Part shown: positions 13,989 to 26,157 of the stretch, in pieces
Numbering within the stretch: position 1 is the first letter of the stretch
How the letters are laid out: every line of letters starts with the position of its first letter
DNA from: Neurospora crassa OR74A
Taxonomy: Eukaryota > Ascomycota > Sordariomycetes > Sordariales > Sordariaceae
Length of the DNA: 64,000 nucleotides
Direction of reading: 5' to 3'
NCBI RefSeq assembly: GCF_000182925.2
Contig: NC_026504.1
Location: 1,860,001-1,924,000, forward strand
The notes under the pieces: model-generated
Told to the model about the DNA's origin: nothing
What the model saw: only the letters and a program-made list of their open reading frames with translations
Database searches by the model: none
Program-made: the position numbers and the translations under genes

Positions 13989-14760
13989 ATGCCGTCGCAA
14001 GCCGTCACCTACACCACCGCTGCCGTTGCGGCCGTCGCCACGGGTTTCCTCGGTTAGTTTGCACTTGGATCTCAACGTCACCACTTTCTCGAGATGTAAC
14101 CATTAGTCGCTGATGCCTTGCGCTCCCCTACCTTCCAGCCTACGCCGTCTACTTCGACTACAAGAGGCGCAATGACCCCGAGTTCAGGAGACAACTCAGG
14201 CGCAGCGCCAGGCGACAGGCTCGTCAGGAGAAAGAATACGCCGAGTTGAGCCAGCAGGCCCAGAGACAACGAATCAGGCAAATGGTTGATGAGGCCAAGG
14301 AGGAGGGCTTCCCTACCACTTCGGACGAGAAGGAGGCCTACTTCCTCGAGCAGGTCCAGGCTGGTGAGATCTTGGGCCAGGATCGTAAGTGTTTTGCCAA
14401 CCAAGCGAGAAGAAGGAACGGAACTTCCGGGACATGTGTCGGCTACTAACACTCCATTCGTAACAGCCACCAAGGCCATCGATGCCTCCCTCGCTTTCTA
14501 CAAGGCCCTCAAGGTCTACCCTACGCCCGGCGACCTTATCAGCATCTACGACAAGACCGTTGCCAAGGTAAGAGGAATACGCCGCATAGCACGGGTGGAA
14601 TGTTTACTGATCCGACAAACACTAGCCCATCCTCGACATCCTCGCCGAGATGATCGCTTACGACCCCAGCCTCAAAATTGGCACCAACTACACCGGCGGC
14701 GTCGATGTTGCCGAGCTCATGCGCGAGATGGCCTCCGCCCCCGGTGTTGGCCTCGACTAA
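13989..14760 (+). CDS. tom20: Mitochondrial outer-membrane import receptor TOM20
   Basis: Four exons: 13989-14052, 14139-14384, 14467-14567 and 14626-14760, total 546 nt and 181 aa. The protein starts [20 protein letters not shown], an N-terminal membrane anchor at about residues 7-25. A highly basic segment rich in Arg follows, then the Tom20 receptor domain with [20 protein letters not shown], which forms the groove binding amphipathic presequences. The acidic/glycine end is GVGLD. It is N-anchored in the outer membrane with the receptor facing the cytosol and passes precursors to TOM22 and the TOM40 pore. Length and sequence agree with what I recall of the Neurospora crassa protein (originally MOM19), which is my main reason for placing the window near that genus. 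Confidence 0.96.
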
Positions 14761-15869
14761 ACGAGTCCACCAAATACAGCAAGAAGCATAACGCTAGGGA
14801 GAGTGACAACAATAGCCCACCTCGCAAGAAACGTCCGGGGGTATCAGTTGACGTTGCGGTGGTTCCCCGCAGTCCCTCAAAGGGGTTAGGGGAATTGGGT
14901 GGTTACGGTTGTTGGGAAAACGGCGCGTGACGCACCAACGATGGCTTTTGTGGACGAAAGGAAGAAAGCTAGGAATAGTGGAAACAGGACGAGCATTCCA
15001 ACAGACGACCCCGGATCGATTTATACCCAGCCAGCTAGAAGAAAAAGGGGAGGCTAGCGGTCCTTTGCTTGTCTGACACATAACTCCCCTTTCAACGTAC
15101 GTCCTTTGCACCGCACTTTGGCTCTCTCTCCCCGGTCAGTATTGCTCTCTCACGTCACCACTCTTGAACTCCCAACAGGTCAGCAGGTTTACGAGCACCA
15201 CACTTCCTCCCTTATCATTGGCTGGCTGGTATCTCAACCGAGCGTTTGAGGGTCGAACGCTCACCCGAACTATCTACCTACCACCTTGTACAATATTTCT
15301 GTTCTGTTCTGTTCATGTTCCGGAGATGCGCGGGATGGTGGTGGTCTCCTATTTTATCCTGTAGCATCATGTACATAGCGAAAATTGGGTCCTATCAGGA
15401 TAACGGACGGTGATTTCTGTATGCGCGAACGGGATAGCAGGCCACTTCAGGGGTGCTTAATGAGACAAGAACGTAAGAAACGTATTGCCAATCTTCCCAC
15501 TACGATCCAGTACCAGTTTGTGTGTTAGCTCAAGACCTCGTGTCAACTTTCCTCTGCGTTTTTATGGCTAATCAATGCGTGATCCTACCTTGAATACGCT
15601 ATTTCTGATATTCAAAATGTCATATTGAATCAGGCCAATGCCTTCTGTCATATTTGCTTAGCCATTTAATTTGTCCACGTGAGCTTTGGGACTATACAGT
15701 ATTGTACGCTATCGAGAGTGCCTTCTACCCAGTATCAAGCTAACAATCAGACCAGAGTTGGAGTGAGGATAAAAATCAGGATCCGCAAGATTTACATCAT
15801 GAGTTGGGTATGTACGTTATTTACCCCTGAATACTTGTACAATTTTGCTTACCATGCTCATCCCCATCT
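14761..15869. other. Intergenic between convergent TOM20 and TYW1
   Basis: About 1.1 kb between two stop codons should be the two 3' UTRs and their termination signals. Open frames here are short and overlapping. No RNA gene or repeat is evident. Confidence 0.5.
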
Positions 15870-18474
15870 CTATGGTCTCTCAATCGGTCTACCCTTCCTG
15901 TCCACCCTCTGATCTCTGGGATCAAACCCGCCATTGCCCCAGGTCGCCCACTCGGGCACGGCAGCCCCCATATAGTCCTCGGGAGTAAAATCGCCATCTG
16001 GGCCCTTTTCCTCCAAGAGATCGAAGAATTTCTCGTAATCAATATGAGTATGGTACTTTCCGTCAACCTTGAACCGGTCGCTAGCCAGCAAAACACAGCA
16101 ACTGTGCGCGTGTTCGGCCGCTATCCCGTACCCCAACCCGCGCTTGTTCAGCGCGTCGTTCAGCTTAACTACAAAGTCGCACACCTCCTGGTAAAAGGGG
16201 ACGTTGGCCATTGTGAGCCCGGCAGCACCGGCAGTCGAGGTACCGCAATAAGTCACGCCTTTTAGCTCTATAAAGCAAGGAAGGGCCCGCTCGACCAGGT
16301 CCGCGTACCCCTCGATCTCGTCCTCGATGTTGAAGTCCTTGACCAGCGTCAGGCGGAAGACGGTACGCTGACGGAACCGGCGCTCGCGCAGGATGTCTAG
16401 GCAGCGCTGGAAGCGCTCCCAGAAGTCACGATGAAGGGGACGATCGATCCGACGGAGACTATCCTTGTTGGAGGCATCAATGCTGACGTACAGCTGCGTG
16501 ACGTGCTGCAGAGCGGCGAGCTGGTCCGGGTGCTGGGCGTTGCAGACCAGGAAGGAGGAGATGCGCTCCTTGTGCAGCATGCCCAAAAGTTCGTTGATGT
16601 ACGGGTAGAAGATGGGCTCGCCAACCAGCGAAAGGGCGCAGTGCCGGATACGTAAAGCTTCTGTAAATCTCGAAGAGATGACGCCTGGTACGCCACGCAT
16701 CATCTTGATTTTCTTGTAGTGATTCTCCTTGATGCCGTTGAATATGAGGTCCGGAGGGTCGACGACCCAGCGCCAGGAGGTGCCGACTGGGTTGGTGCCG
16801 TGACGCCAGCAGAAGACGCACTTATTGGAGCAGGAGAGCGAGGGTGTTGCTTCCATGCAGCAATAAGAAACGATATTATAGAAAGAATACTACTCAGTGG
16901 TAAAGTTAGATCTCGATTCGATACACAACCATAGTGTAAATCTTACTTTATAACATGACCCTCTCCCACGCATTGCGCTCTTCACCCAGCGGCACAGCTA
17001 AAAATTTCATGGTTAGAGTTTGCCTCGTCGATAGACTTTGTAATCAGGGTATTACTTTACCTTCACCCCGCTGTGAGAGCCGACAATACTATAACCTTGC
17101 TTGGTCAAGGAAGTATAGGTTGGTGAGTTTTTCGGGACCATCTCCTTCACGGTAACAGTCGCTGACTTTCTTGCGTGAACGGTCTTTCCGGTCTTTCCAA
17201 AGTCGGTAAAGTCGATCGCAATCGGCGCGGCTTGACCATCTCCCTGTGTTTGTTTGATGATGCGTCCCAAATCCTCGACATCTTCGAGGGTCTTCTTGGA
17301 TTCGGACTCCTCGTACACAACCTCACCGTCATCCTCCGCGATATCTTCTTCGTCGCTTTCGAAGGGGTCGCCAGAACCGGGAATGCCCTCTCCAAGACTT
17401 CCGGTCTGCTCGATCATCTTGAGAACGTCCACGATTCCGTTTTGCCATTCAGACAGTCTCTCCTTACCATCTCGCTTGTAGTCGCCCATGCCGAGTGGGA
17501 ATGCGCGCTTACGCCCTGTAAGCTTGGCCATCCATCTGTCCACCTGCTTAGCCTGCACGCAGTAGCCCTCCTCCTCCGTAGGCCATCCATCTCTATCGCC
17601 ATACCCAAACACTGAGTATCCAATGAGCGACGCCAATGGGGATGTATCGATGCGAAAATCGTTATGTGTCTCGTCCAAATGCGCAAGGAAGGTGTCGTTG
17701 ATGGAATCGATATTGTAACTGGGAATGATGAAGCAGTAGAAATAGTCCACGGGACCTTTCATGGGTGAAAGGAAATAATCGTCAAAGTCGATTTCGGCGA
17801 GGTCGAGGACCTGGGGGGCCAAAAAGTTGCTCTCGGCTTTGCTCTCGGCGTCCGATTGACCAACGAGCAAGTCTCCGAGCTCCTTTGCAAAATCCTTAGT
17901 GTACCGTTCCGTATTGCCTGTGAGTGACGAGTAAAAGACGAGGACCTGAATCTTGCGCGGCCCTTCGCTTTCGCTACCGGTGTCGTTGCCATTCGTTCCT
18001 TTCTTCGTGCGGACCTTGTCGCCCTTTATCCTCTTGGGACCACCCTTGGCAGTCTTCGCCTTCTTTGTGATCGCCGCGCCGGTCTTCTTGTCCTTGACTT
18101 CCGTCTCAACAAGTGTAGTTTCCTTCGTTTTCTCGTTGGGTTCGTAGATCTTGGGCAGGACGAGCAGCTCTTGTCTCGGTTCCGAATAGAGATGGAGGTA
18201 GGTCCTCAGTAGACCCAATAGGAAAACGGTCGAGAGAAGGATGGGGATTCGGTGTTCGTGCCACAGTTCCACGGCATCTGGTATAGGCCGGCGCAGATAG
18301 TACAATTAGCTTCGGCGAACCAATGCAATTCCGGTGTCACCCCAGCACCGTCCACTTGTGCGCGCGCAGGCACGAGACCCAAGAGGGGCAAAAAGATATT
18401 TCGAGATGGAATGACATACAGCGAGCAACCTCGGCGATGGCCGCCGGGTTCAGACCTGGTATTTCGAAAGGCAT
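15870..18474 (-). CDS. TYW1: tRNA 4-demethylwyosine synthase (radical SAM)
   Basis: Exons: 18474-18420, 18277-17061, 16997-16947 and 16889-15870, total 2343 nt and 780 aa. I chose the start giving MPFEIPGLNPAAIAEVAR, not the longer-looking Met at 18305, because the latter lies in the first intron. After this comes a hydrophobic helix (IPILLSTVFLLGLL), a Lys-rich linker, and an FMN-binding flavodoxin domain (VLVFYSSLTGNTERYTKDFA, FGYGDRDGWP). The C-terminal half is a radical-SAM/Wyosine domain with the CxxxCxxC 4Fe-4S motif at about Cys461, 465 and 468 (SCSNKCVFCWRHG). It converts N1-methylguanosine-37 of tRNA-Phe to 4-demethylwyosine with pyruvate, the second step of wybutosine synthesis. The helix suggests tethering to the ER/nuclear envelope, as I recall for other eukaryotic TYW1 proteins. 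Confidence 0.94.
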
Positions 18475-19143
18475 GACTGGTCTGGCGTTGTTGGTTTCCC
18501 TGGAAGGAAGAGGCTACGACATACGCAACCGAGTTTTGCGAATGTTCAGTTTGCTGTTGCAAAAAACCACACAAAGATGAAGGCTTCTGTCAAAGTTTTT
18601 GGGTAGAAAATCTTGCCCCGCACTAAGATTGAGCTACACTACAAACGGAGCGGCGCTTTTAAGATCCCTGCAAGCAATTGTGGAGTTCCGTTTTAGCGCT
18701 TTGCGGGGCCGGGACGCAGGGGCGATGGTCGAAGGGAACACACCCGTGACGCTCGATACTTACGGCACCAGGCTTTCGAGACTCCCCTTCATTTCATCAT
18801 GAGGGCCTTGAAACCATACTTCAGAGAATGTACGCCTTTGCGAGCCCATGTTAGATTGCGTTTCACATCAAATCCATAATCTGAGAGTTCCTCTGATAGA
18901 TCAAACTGCGCTTGGACTCTACCATCACAAGGTTAGACTTGTACACGCCTCGCTGGATCAGGTTTTGAGGGTTCCGGGAGCTCAAAGAGGAGGAGGACGG
19001 CGCGGTCTTGCCGCCACTGGTGCTGCTCACCATACCATTCAACATAGCAAGATTCAAGAGCATTCCATATAACACCAGATAAAATAAAATCAATATATGC
19101 TGAGGAGATCTGCCAGAAAGGATCAATTCTATACACCGAACTC
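18475..19143. other. Intergenic: TYW1 promoter and 3' flank of the TMEM42-like gene
   Basis: About 670 bp with no supported gene. The two flanking genes run in the same direction, so this holds the terminator of one and the promoter of the next. Confidence 0.45.
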
Positions 19144-20195
19144 TCACCGTCCGTTACCGATTGCTCTGCCACTCAGTTCCGCAACATCCTCATCACTGTC
19201 CTCCTTTTCCGCATCGTCCACCGCCGGTATTCCATCGCCTTGTCTTCCACGACTCCCCGACCCTTCAGCCTGGACAGCACGCCTGTACGTCCCCAGCCCA
19301 CCCTCAGCCAACCCTTGTGCCGAGCCACCGACGGAAGCAGCATCATTGTTACCATTGCCAATGCCAGTACTATGTCCATCTCCATCCTGTTTTGTGTCAC
19401 TACTCCCTTGACCTTCGCCCTCGTCTTTTCGTCCGATAATTACGTTCCCCGCAACCAGCATAGCAGCGCCCACCCACCACATAGGTGGTAAAGCCTCAGA
19501 AAAGATGACAAAACCGAGCATGGCGGTGATGACAAAGTTAGATGACGTGTTCATGATGGAGACCTGCGTGGTGGAAAGACCACACTTGAGGGCTTTGGTA
19601 AAGAGCGTCCACATCTGTGAGAATGAGAAGAGGTGAGTAAGGGTGAGATAAACAGAAGAGGAGCTTGTGGCAAAGCAGTTGACTTACGACACCATTGAAG
19701 AGGAGATTGAGTCCAAAGAAGACCTATCATGAAAGTAATCAGGTCAGCCTTCATTGTCTCTCAAGCAATTCAGCATAACGTAAACGGCAGGCATATTGAC
19801 TTACACCTCTCACAACAACCTCAATCACCTTCTCTTCCTCAGAAAGATGCAGCAGCCTAGCGATAGCCTGAGAGAAGTTCGAAGTGAGTTCCGTCGTTGT
19901 CCTAGTCAAGTATTCATTAGCCTCTTCTTCAAGTCATCATCCCGACCATGGTCAACCACAATTTCATTGAACTGCAAACTTACAGCTTGGCAAAAGCTCC
20001 ATTGAACGCAGCACACGCTCCACTAGCCATAGCAAGAACAATCCACTGATTCCGGCCTGCCCACGTCGTCTTTGCCGGTTCACCAGCAGCAGCAGTAGCA
20101 GCAGCAGTAGATTTAAACCCTTCCGCCCGACCGCGACCATCTAACAACGGCCGGCGTTCGTCCTCGTCTGTCTGCACTCGTTGAGCGGAATCCAT
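19144..20195 (-). CDS. TMEM42/EamA-like multi-pass membrane protein
   Basis: Exons: 20195-19984, 19901-19805, 19723-19688 and 19614-19144, total 816 nt and 271 aa. Four hydrophobic helices are visible: NQWIVLAMASGACAAFNGAF, GVFFGLNLLFNGVMWTLFTK, a third around NFVITAMLGFVIFSEALP, and WWVGAAMLVAGNVIIG. The motif NTSSNFVITAMLG and the half-size layout match TMEM42, a short member of the drug/metabolite transporter (EamA) superfamily. Substrate and location are unknown; half-size members usually dimerise. The C-terminal 110 residues are disordered, Gly/Asp/Ser-rich. Two of the exons are only 97 and 36 nt long. Confidence 0.8.
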
Positions 20196-20730
20196 GTTTT
20201 TCCTTGCACGTAGTGTTCCCCTCGGTTGGAGTTGAAGAGATAAAACGGTTTTTGACTTTATTGGTGGAGAGTACGGAAATTGGGAATGCATTGCTAAGTA
20301 CTGATGTCTTGGGAGACATATATACACTACTGAGCTAAATGCTTATGAGGGGGAATTTTGGGCTGGGATAGCGTCCCCCCCGAGTTAGGTTCCACACAGT
20401 CGATTTCTTCGGGTCGTTTTTCTTGCATTGAATGAGCTCGTCCGAGACACAATAAATGTGACGAACCAACAGGTTAGGTAAAACAGTCCACTACCGCGCG
20501 TCAAGGTTAAAGAAAAGGCCGTTGCAAGACTGTGATAGGTATTACAACAATTCGAAAAGACATCGGCTAGAGTCCCATTTGCATATCTTTTTTATTCAGA
20601 AATTGACTAGAACTTGAAGTTAGAGGTGTTACAAAGACGCTTGGATGCGTAGTAGGAATAGTATACACAAGGGATGATGTCAAAGGTCTCAGTTATTTTG
20701 TCCAGGACGAGATGGGCATCTTGCAGAAGG
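20196..20730. other. Leader/promoter of the TMEM42-like gene
   Basis: No gene is visible. This is the last stretch of normal-composition sequence before the GC patch and the AT-rich block. Confidence 0.4.
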
Positions 20731-20949
20731 GGGGGGGAGTGGGGGCATGCACGGGCTAGAGACTGTTGCCGTCAGGGCAAGGTGCCTGGTTGACTGCACC
20801 GTGCCGCACTAGCGGGGGGCTCGCCTGGCAACTTGCGGGAAGTCTGCCAGGCACATTCAGCCGCGGGCATCAGCCCCGGGCCACGACAGTTCCCACCGCC
20901 AAACGCCTGATCCCCGAATCCACCGCCAAACGCCAGAGCCGCTTTGGCA
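20731..20949. other. GC-rich patch at the edge of the AT-rich block
   Basis: Strongly GC-rich sequence without a convincing gene. It contains the 14-bp direct repeat CACCGCCAAACGCC at 20894-20907 and 20921-20934. The word CGCCAAACGCCTGATCC (20897-20913) reappears inverted, with one transition, at about 21972-21988 beyond the palindrome. The patch may therefore be part of a larger transposon-like unit around the palindrome. Confidence 0.5.
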
Positions 20950-21937
20950 CCCCCATCATCTGAGGCATTTTTTCAGGAGTTGGTGGAAGCCTTCGATTTT
21001 TCGACTTTGAACGCGTATAATTCCACAGCGCGGACGGCCGCCTAGGTGCACCATATATATTCTTGTAGACCTTTCAACGAGAAATCCGAATTCGAAGTCC
21101 GTTTTTGAATATAATAAAAACTCGTAGAGCTATAAACAAGAATATCTAAAAATAGTAAAAATAGTAAAAATAAAGTAGAAGTTATATAATAGTATTTAAA
21201 AAGGTGGATTTAATAGTAAAATCCATTTTCAAGTACCTTATAGATTGGTAGAGATATGGTTAAAAAAAAAGAAAAAGTAAAATTTACTTTTTAACTTATA
21301 TCTCTATTAGAAGTGGAGATAAATAAAAACGGATCTCAAATTCGGATTTAGTATATTTGAAAGTATTGAAGAAATATTTTTCTATTACTCTAATACTAGA
21401 ATATAAAAGATAATAAGTAAAAGAAAATTTCTGTTTAAAGTTACTTTTTTAAAATTTTTAAATCTAATAAAAATTTTCTAAGTTAGAGAGTAGAATATAA
21501 TAGAAGGTATGGGCTGTTATATACTAGTTAGTACGCTGAATCCGAATTTGAGATCCGTTTTTATTTATCTCCACTTCTAATAGAAATATAAATTAAAGAA
21601 TAAATTTTACTTTTTCTTTTTTTTTAACCATATCTCTACCAATCTATAAGGTACTTAAAAATGGATTTTACTATTAAATCCACCTTTTTAAATACTATTA
21701 TATAACTTCTACTTTATTTTTACTATTTTTACTATTTTTAGATATTCTTGTTTATAGCTCTACGAGTTTTTATTATATTCAAAAACGGACTTCGAATTCG
21801 GATTTCTTATTGAAAGGTCTATAAGAATATATATGGTGCACCTAGGCGGCCGTCTGCGCTGTGGAATTATACGCGTTCAAAGTCGAAAAATCGAAGGCTT
21901 CCGCCAACTCCTGAAAAAATGCCTCAGATGATGGGGG
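20950..21937. repeat. 988-bp palindromic element: two 399-bp inverted arms around a 190-bp loop
   Basis: The left arm (20950-21348) starts CCCCCATCATCTGAGGC. The right arm (21539-21937) ends with its reverse complement. The arms stay colinear along their full length. The few mismatches I see are transitions (for example CGCGGAC against CGCAGAC, and TTCAACGAGAAA against TTCAATAAGAAA). The loop is 21349-21538. It has no coding capacity. It could be a foldback/MITE-type element or a head-to-head duplication. I could not find a clear target duplication at its ends. Confidence 0.9.
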
Positions 21938-22820
21938 TCTGAAACGCCCAATGCCAAGAGATGCCAAGATAGGATCAGGCGTTTAGCGTAGTCTCTAAAC
22001 AAACCCTATCTGCCTCCGTTCCCCTACCCTACATAAAATGTGGGTCTCCTCGAACCGTAGAAACGGGTAGGGTGGGGTGGTTTTGGAGGTTGTGGGTCTG
22101 ATTAAGACTACGTTTAGCGGTGGGAAAGGTTGACTGGGTTAGGCTAGATTTAGCCCCCCACTTTATTATTCCCTTTCAGTTTAATTGTTTTTCACAGTAA
22201 TATTCTCCCTCCAGTCAATTCTAAATATAATAACATCGTGTCGACGCGACTACGACGATCACCAGTTCATTGTTCTAATTGTCTTTTTTTCACGTCCACG
22301 GAAATAGGTCTTTCGAAGCTTCATCTTGCCTTCAATTCATGTTTACGGCGTCTATGTGGTTAGAGATTAAACTGTATAACGGGAATATATGTCTAGAACT
22401 AAAGTCAAGAAACCCCTAGATCTAAACTCTGAGGGGACCCTTTGCTTCCACTAATACACCACCTTTATAATGTATGCTGAACACTGCTATTGTGAGAACC
22501 CTATATTTGCCTCGTACTACCTAAAAATATTAAGTAAGTGTATATACTACCTCGCCTATTACAGCCCGCAACCGTTACTCCAAATCATCTTAGATTCCTT
22601 CTCAACACTACCTTGCACTACTTTAGAGCAGGTAATTACGACGATGATAAACGTACCATATAGGGCAGTAGGAATTTCTAGCTCTTGTCGGCGGCCTCCT
22701 GGCTACCTGTCTAGAAGGGCATAAGAGTTTGGCTTCCACTACCTCTTGGTTTTGAGACTATCTCGTCTTGAATTTAATATACTTACGTACAATGTTGCAT
22801 TTGACAGCAACTTCAATGCC
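21938..22820. other. Unassigned sequence right of the palindrome
   Basis: Moderately AT-rich with no gene that I can support. Short inverted words occur (CGTAGTCT at 21987 region and AGACTACG near 22107), and CGTTTAGCGGTGGG at about 22113-22126 mirrors CCCACCGCCAAACG at 20892-20905. These hint at an outer inverted-repeat boundary. The open frame at 22470-22724 shows no domain. Confidence 0.4.
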
Positions 22821-23042
22821 TAAGGCCGTGTTCGTTAACGTAGTATAAAGTTAGGAAATATCCAAGTTTGGAGGGTTCGGGTCGTAGTAAGCTTACTACC
22901 GTACTGCGCTCGTGTAGTGTTCGTTGAAAAATCCTTATTTTTATACAACTACCTACAACCATCTGCAACCACCTATATTTACTCCAACTCGTCGATTTAA
23001 CCAATTAGAAGGCTAGAATATCCTTAATTCTTAACTATTCTA

Positions 23043-23084
23043 CTTACTACTATACTACACGATTTTAAGCAGTATAGTAGTAAG
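23043..23084. repeat. Short hairpin in the left part of element E
   Basis: CTTACTACTATACTAC (23043-23058) and GCAGTATAGTAGTAAG (23069-23084) form a 16-bp stem with one mismatch around a 10-bp loop. Possibly a subterminal repeat of the transposon; its function is unknown. Confidence 0.6.
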
Positions 23085-23319
23085 GATCGTAGTAAGTATC
23101 AAAAACCAGCGTATATGCTATGTATTTACAGCGCCTTTTTGTATATGTATTGGAAAAATTGGCTGATTAGAAATACCAATTTATTAATAAATAGCCTCCT
23201 ATTACCCAATTTATTCCATTTTTTTCATCCTCCCTTTTCTCTCCTCTTATTTTTATTTATATAGTAATCTTACTAACTTTATCGAATTTCCTAACTTTAT
23301 TAACTTTCCAATCTTTAAA

Positions 23320-23414
23320 ATAGCGTCCGACAATATAAATAAGGAGTTTGAAGACTTCCAAATACAAATATAGCTCGTTACCTTTAGTACTACTATTATT
23401 CTATACATCCTTAT
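23320..23414 (+). pseudogene. PIF/Harbinger transposase, 5' fragment
   Basis: The frame begins at ATA GCG TCC (23320), which looks like an ATG start changed by a G-to-A transition. It reads as an acidic N-terminus with KEFEDFQIQI and one TAG before being interrupted by the 5' target duplication of element A. The same frame resumes at 43596 after removal of A and one copy of CTTAT. Assignment rests on the downstream fragment. Confidence 0.7.
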
Positions 23415-23691
23415 TAATACCGTTGAGAGGGTATTTGAACGTTATAACAATAATATGTATTTAATTAAATATGTATAAGAAGATGCTCCAGGAAGAATCC
23501 AGAGCAGAAAGCTTGCGTACGGTCGATAGACCTTAAAGGTACGCAAGCCTTATCTAATCTACAGACCCACAACTATGGGTAGGCTCCCGTAGGAGCAGTT
23601 TATTCAATTGAATAAACCCAAGCGTTTGGGTAGCGCTATCTAGTTAGGTAATCTAATATACAATAACGCCAGAGATACTATTCCAGTATTA
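23415..23691 (-). repeat. Element A, 3' LTR
   Basis: 277 bp, matching 43314-43590 in length and sequence. Differences seen are mainly transitions, such as CCAGTATTA here against CCGGTATCA in the other copy. It contains AAGATGCTCCAGGAAGAATC, well conserved in both. Confidence 0.92.
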
Positions 23692-26157
23692 AATCCCAGC
23701 CCCGAAAATAAAACACCACTATCCTTAGTAATTCTACTAATATATATATATAAATACCCTTATTCAATTCTTCCTTAACTTTAAGTTCCTACCGTAAGTA
23801 GGTACCGCTAGCGCAAATAACCTTTCTTTCTCTTCTATTTTAAAGCGGACCCTTCTTAATCTTTTGGCCTTACCCTTCTACGGACCTCCCAAACATTCCT
23901 AATATTTTGCAATTAGCTCCTAAATATTTTTTATCTCCTTTTCAAGTAAATATTTATTATAATAATAGCTATAGCCGGTCTATTTTACTAAATATTTCTA
24001 TCCTCCGTTTTTCTTATCCTCTACGTAATTTAAAATTACATCTATTTCATATTCCTTATTATCCTTATTATTAGAATCCTTTTAATTATCCTTAATAGGA
24101 CCCAATAGCAGTTAGGTTCTATTAAAAGGGTCTATACCCTAGGGAGCCAACTTTAAGTAGGCTATAGAAATAATTAGATAGATTATTATTTTAGGAAGTA
24201 AATTTAATTAGTATACCAATTCGCCAATTTATTTAATAATAGTAAATAGTCCTACACGCTATTAAGAAAATTTTCGGGAAGGTCGTCCTAATAAATAATA
24301 TCCCTTATATAGTTTAAGGAATACTTAATTACCTATATTGAAAGTACATTATTAGTAATAGTTATTATATTTCTTTTTTACTTTAACTACCGCGAAAACT
24401 ATTACTAATTACGTATCCTCTCTTAAACTATCTTACAAAGCGGGGTAATTCTAAACTATATTAAGCGTATCTTTACTAGTAATTAAATTTAATAGCCTAA
24501 GCGGTTTAAAGCCGAAGAGTTATTTATAAGGGAATAACTTAATTAAATTTAAATACGTACTATTTATATTCTATTAAAGGTTTAATAGAATTTCCACCTA
24601 ATTAGACTTAAGGTATATAAAATAATAGAAATAGATAGCGATTTTAACGTCTTAATTACATTATTCGGCTATACTATTACCTTAGGGGTAATAGACAATT
24701 ATTATTAATAGCTTCGTTCCTATAGTAATCTATATTCTTTTCTAGAATTAGGAGGTAAATTTCCGGTCCCGATCCGAAATAATCCCTTAAAGGAAGCCCT
24801 AATTATTTAATAGCAAATCCTTCGCTAGTATTCTTCCCTAATCCTCGGCGGTATAAGTAAAATATCCTAATATTAGTCTAAATTTCTTAAATAAATAGTA
24901 GGAGATTAGTATTAAAGTATCGAAGAAATTATAATTAAATAAGTATTAAAGGGTACTAAATACTAATATTTTAGGCAAATCTATAATAAAATTTATAGTA
25001 ATAATTCTTATAAGCAATATATATTCCGGATTAATTAATTAATAATTGCCAATAATTACCTCCTTATTAGTATAATTGAATTAGTATATTAGATAATATT
25101 TGAAGTATTCTTTAATCTCATAAGTCTTTTTAACTATTACATAATTTTTAAAATTGTAAATTATACGGTCTTTACCAAAGTAATACTTCTTATTATATAT
25201 AGTATTTAATATTATATAAATTATATCTTTAGGGATATATAATTGCTTTTTTTTGTCGGTTGGGTTAATATTATATATTAATCCGTTTACAATCTTAAAG
25301 GGGTAGCTAATATAGGAAATAATACTATTAACCTCAATAATACTTATATAGCCTTTTAATTCTATTATAATAGTACTAAATTTAGTATCTTTACTATAGG
25401 CCTCCTAAAATTGTACTTTAGTACTTACGTCTATTTACACTTCAATTCTTATAAAATAGGCTTCTTCCCTTATAAATTAAATATTATTTAAAACAGGCAT
25501 TTCATTTAAATAGCCTCCCTTATTTTCTCTAAATAATAATCAACTTAAGGCATTTAGTACGAAATTAAACTTTCCAATAATATAGTATGCTTGAAGGTCG
25601 TATTACGAAAGGTATATAAAAGTATTAATTAGCCGACGATTTCCTCTATCCGTAGACAATATATTAAAAATAGTCTATTTATAAATACCTTTAATAGTAA
25701 TATAATTTATAAGTATAATAACGGGCTAGTTATATAAGTAAATTAATATACGCAATCGCTTAACTACCTAAATTAGGCAAACAATTTCTATTTCGGAAAA
25801 TCTATATCTTATTTCGGCTTTATTTAAAGCTTTACTAAAGAACATTATAGGGAGGACCTAATTCGCTAGAATTATAATTCCTAATATTTATATATATCTA
25901 TCTTTTAAATAATATAATATAACCCTATATCCCTTCTCTAGTAAACTATCAATTTATAGGAAAGTTTATTTATCCAGGTCTAAATAATATAGCTTTATAT
26001 CTTCGTAAATAGTTTTTTATACAGCCTCAAATAATTATTTTTTAATACTAGAAAGTACGAAAATAGTCTTTACACAATAATTAGCTTACTTAATTAGGTT
26101 ATTTACAATTATCGCTCCTAATTTTCGACCTTCGGTTAATAATACGATTTTTTTCGC

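Noticed and set aside
14286-14930. 214-aa open frame overlapping TOM20 in another frame
   Set aside because: It is a shadow of TOM20 exons and reads through its introns.
18206-18574. 122-aa open frame and the Met at 18305 as an alternative start of TYW1
   Set aside because: The 18474 start with a 142-bp intron gives a conserved-looking N-terminus and keeps frame; the Met at 18305 lies in that intron.
22470-22724. 84-aa plus-strand open frame right of the palindrome
   Set aside because: No domain, and the surrounding sequence is transposon-like.
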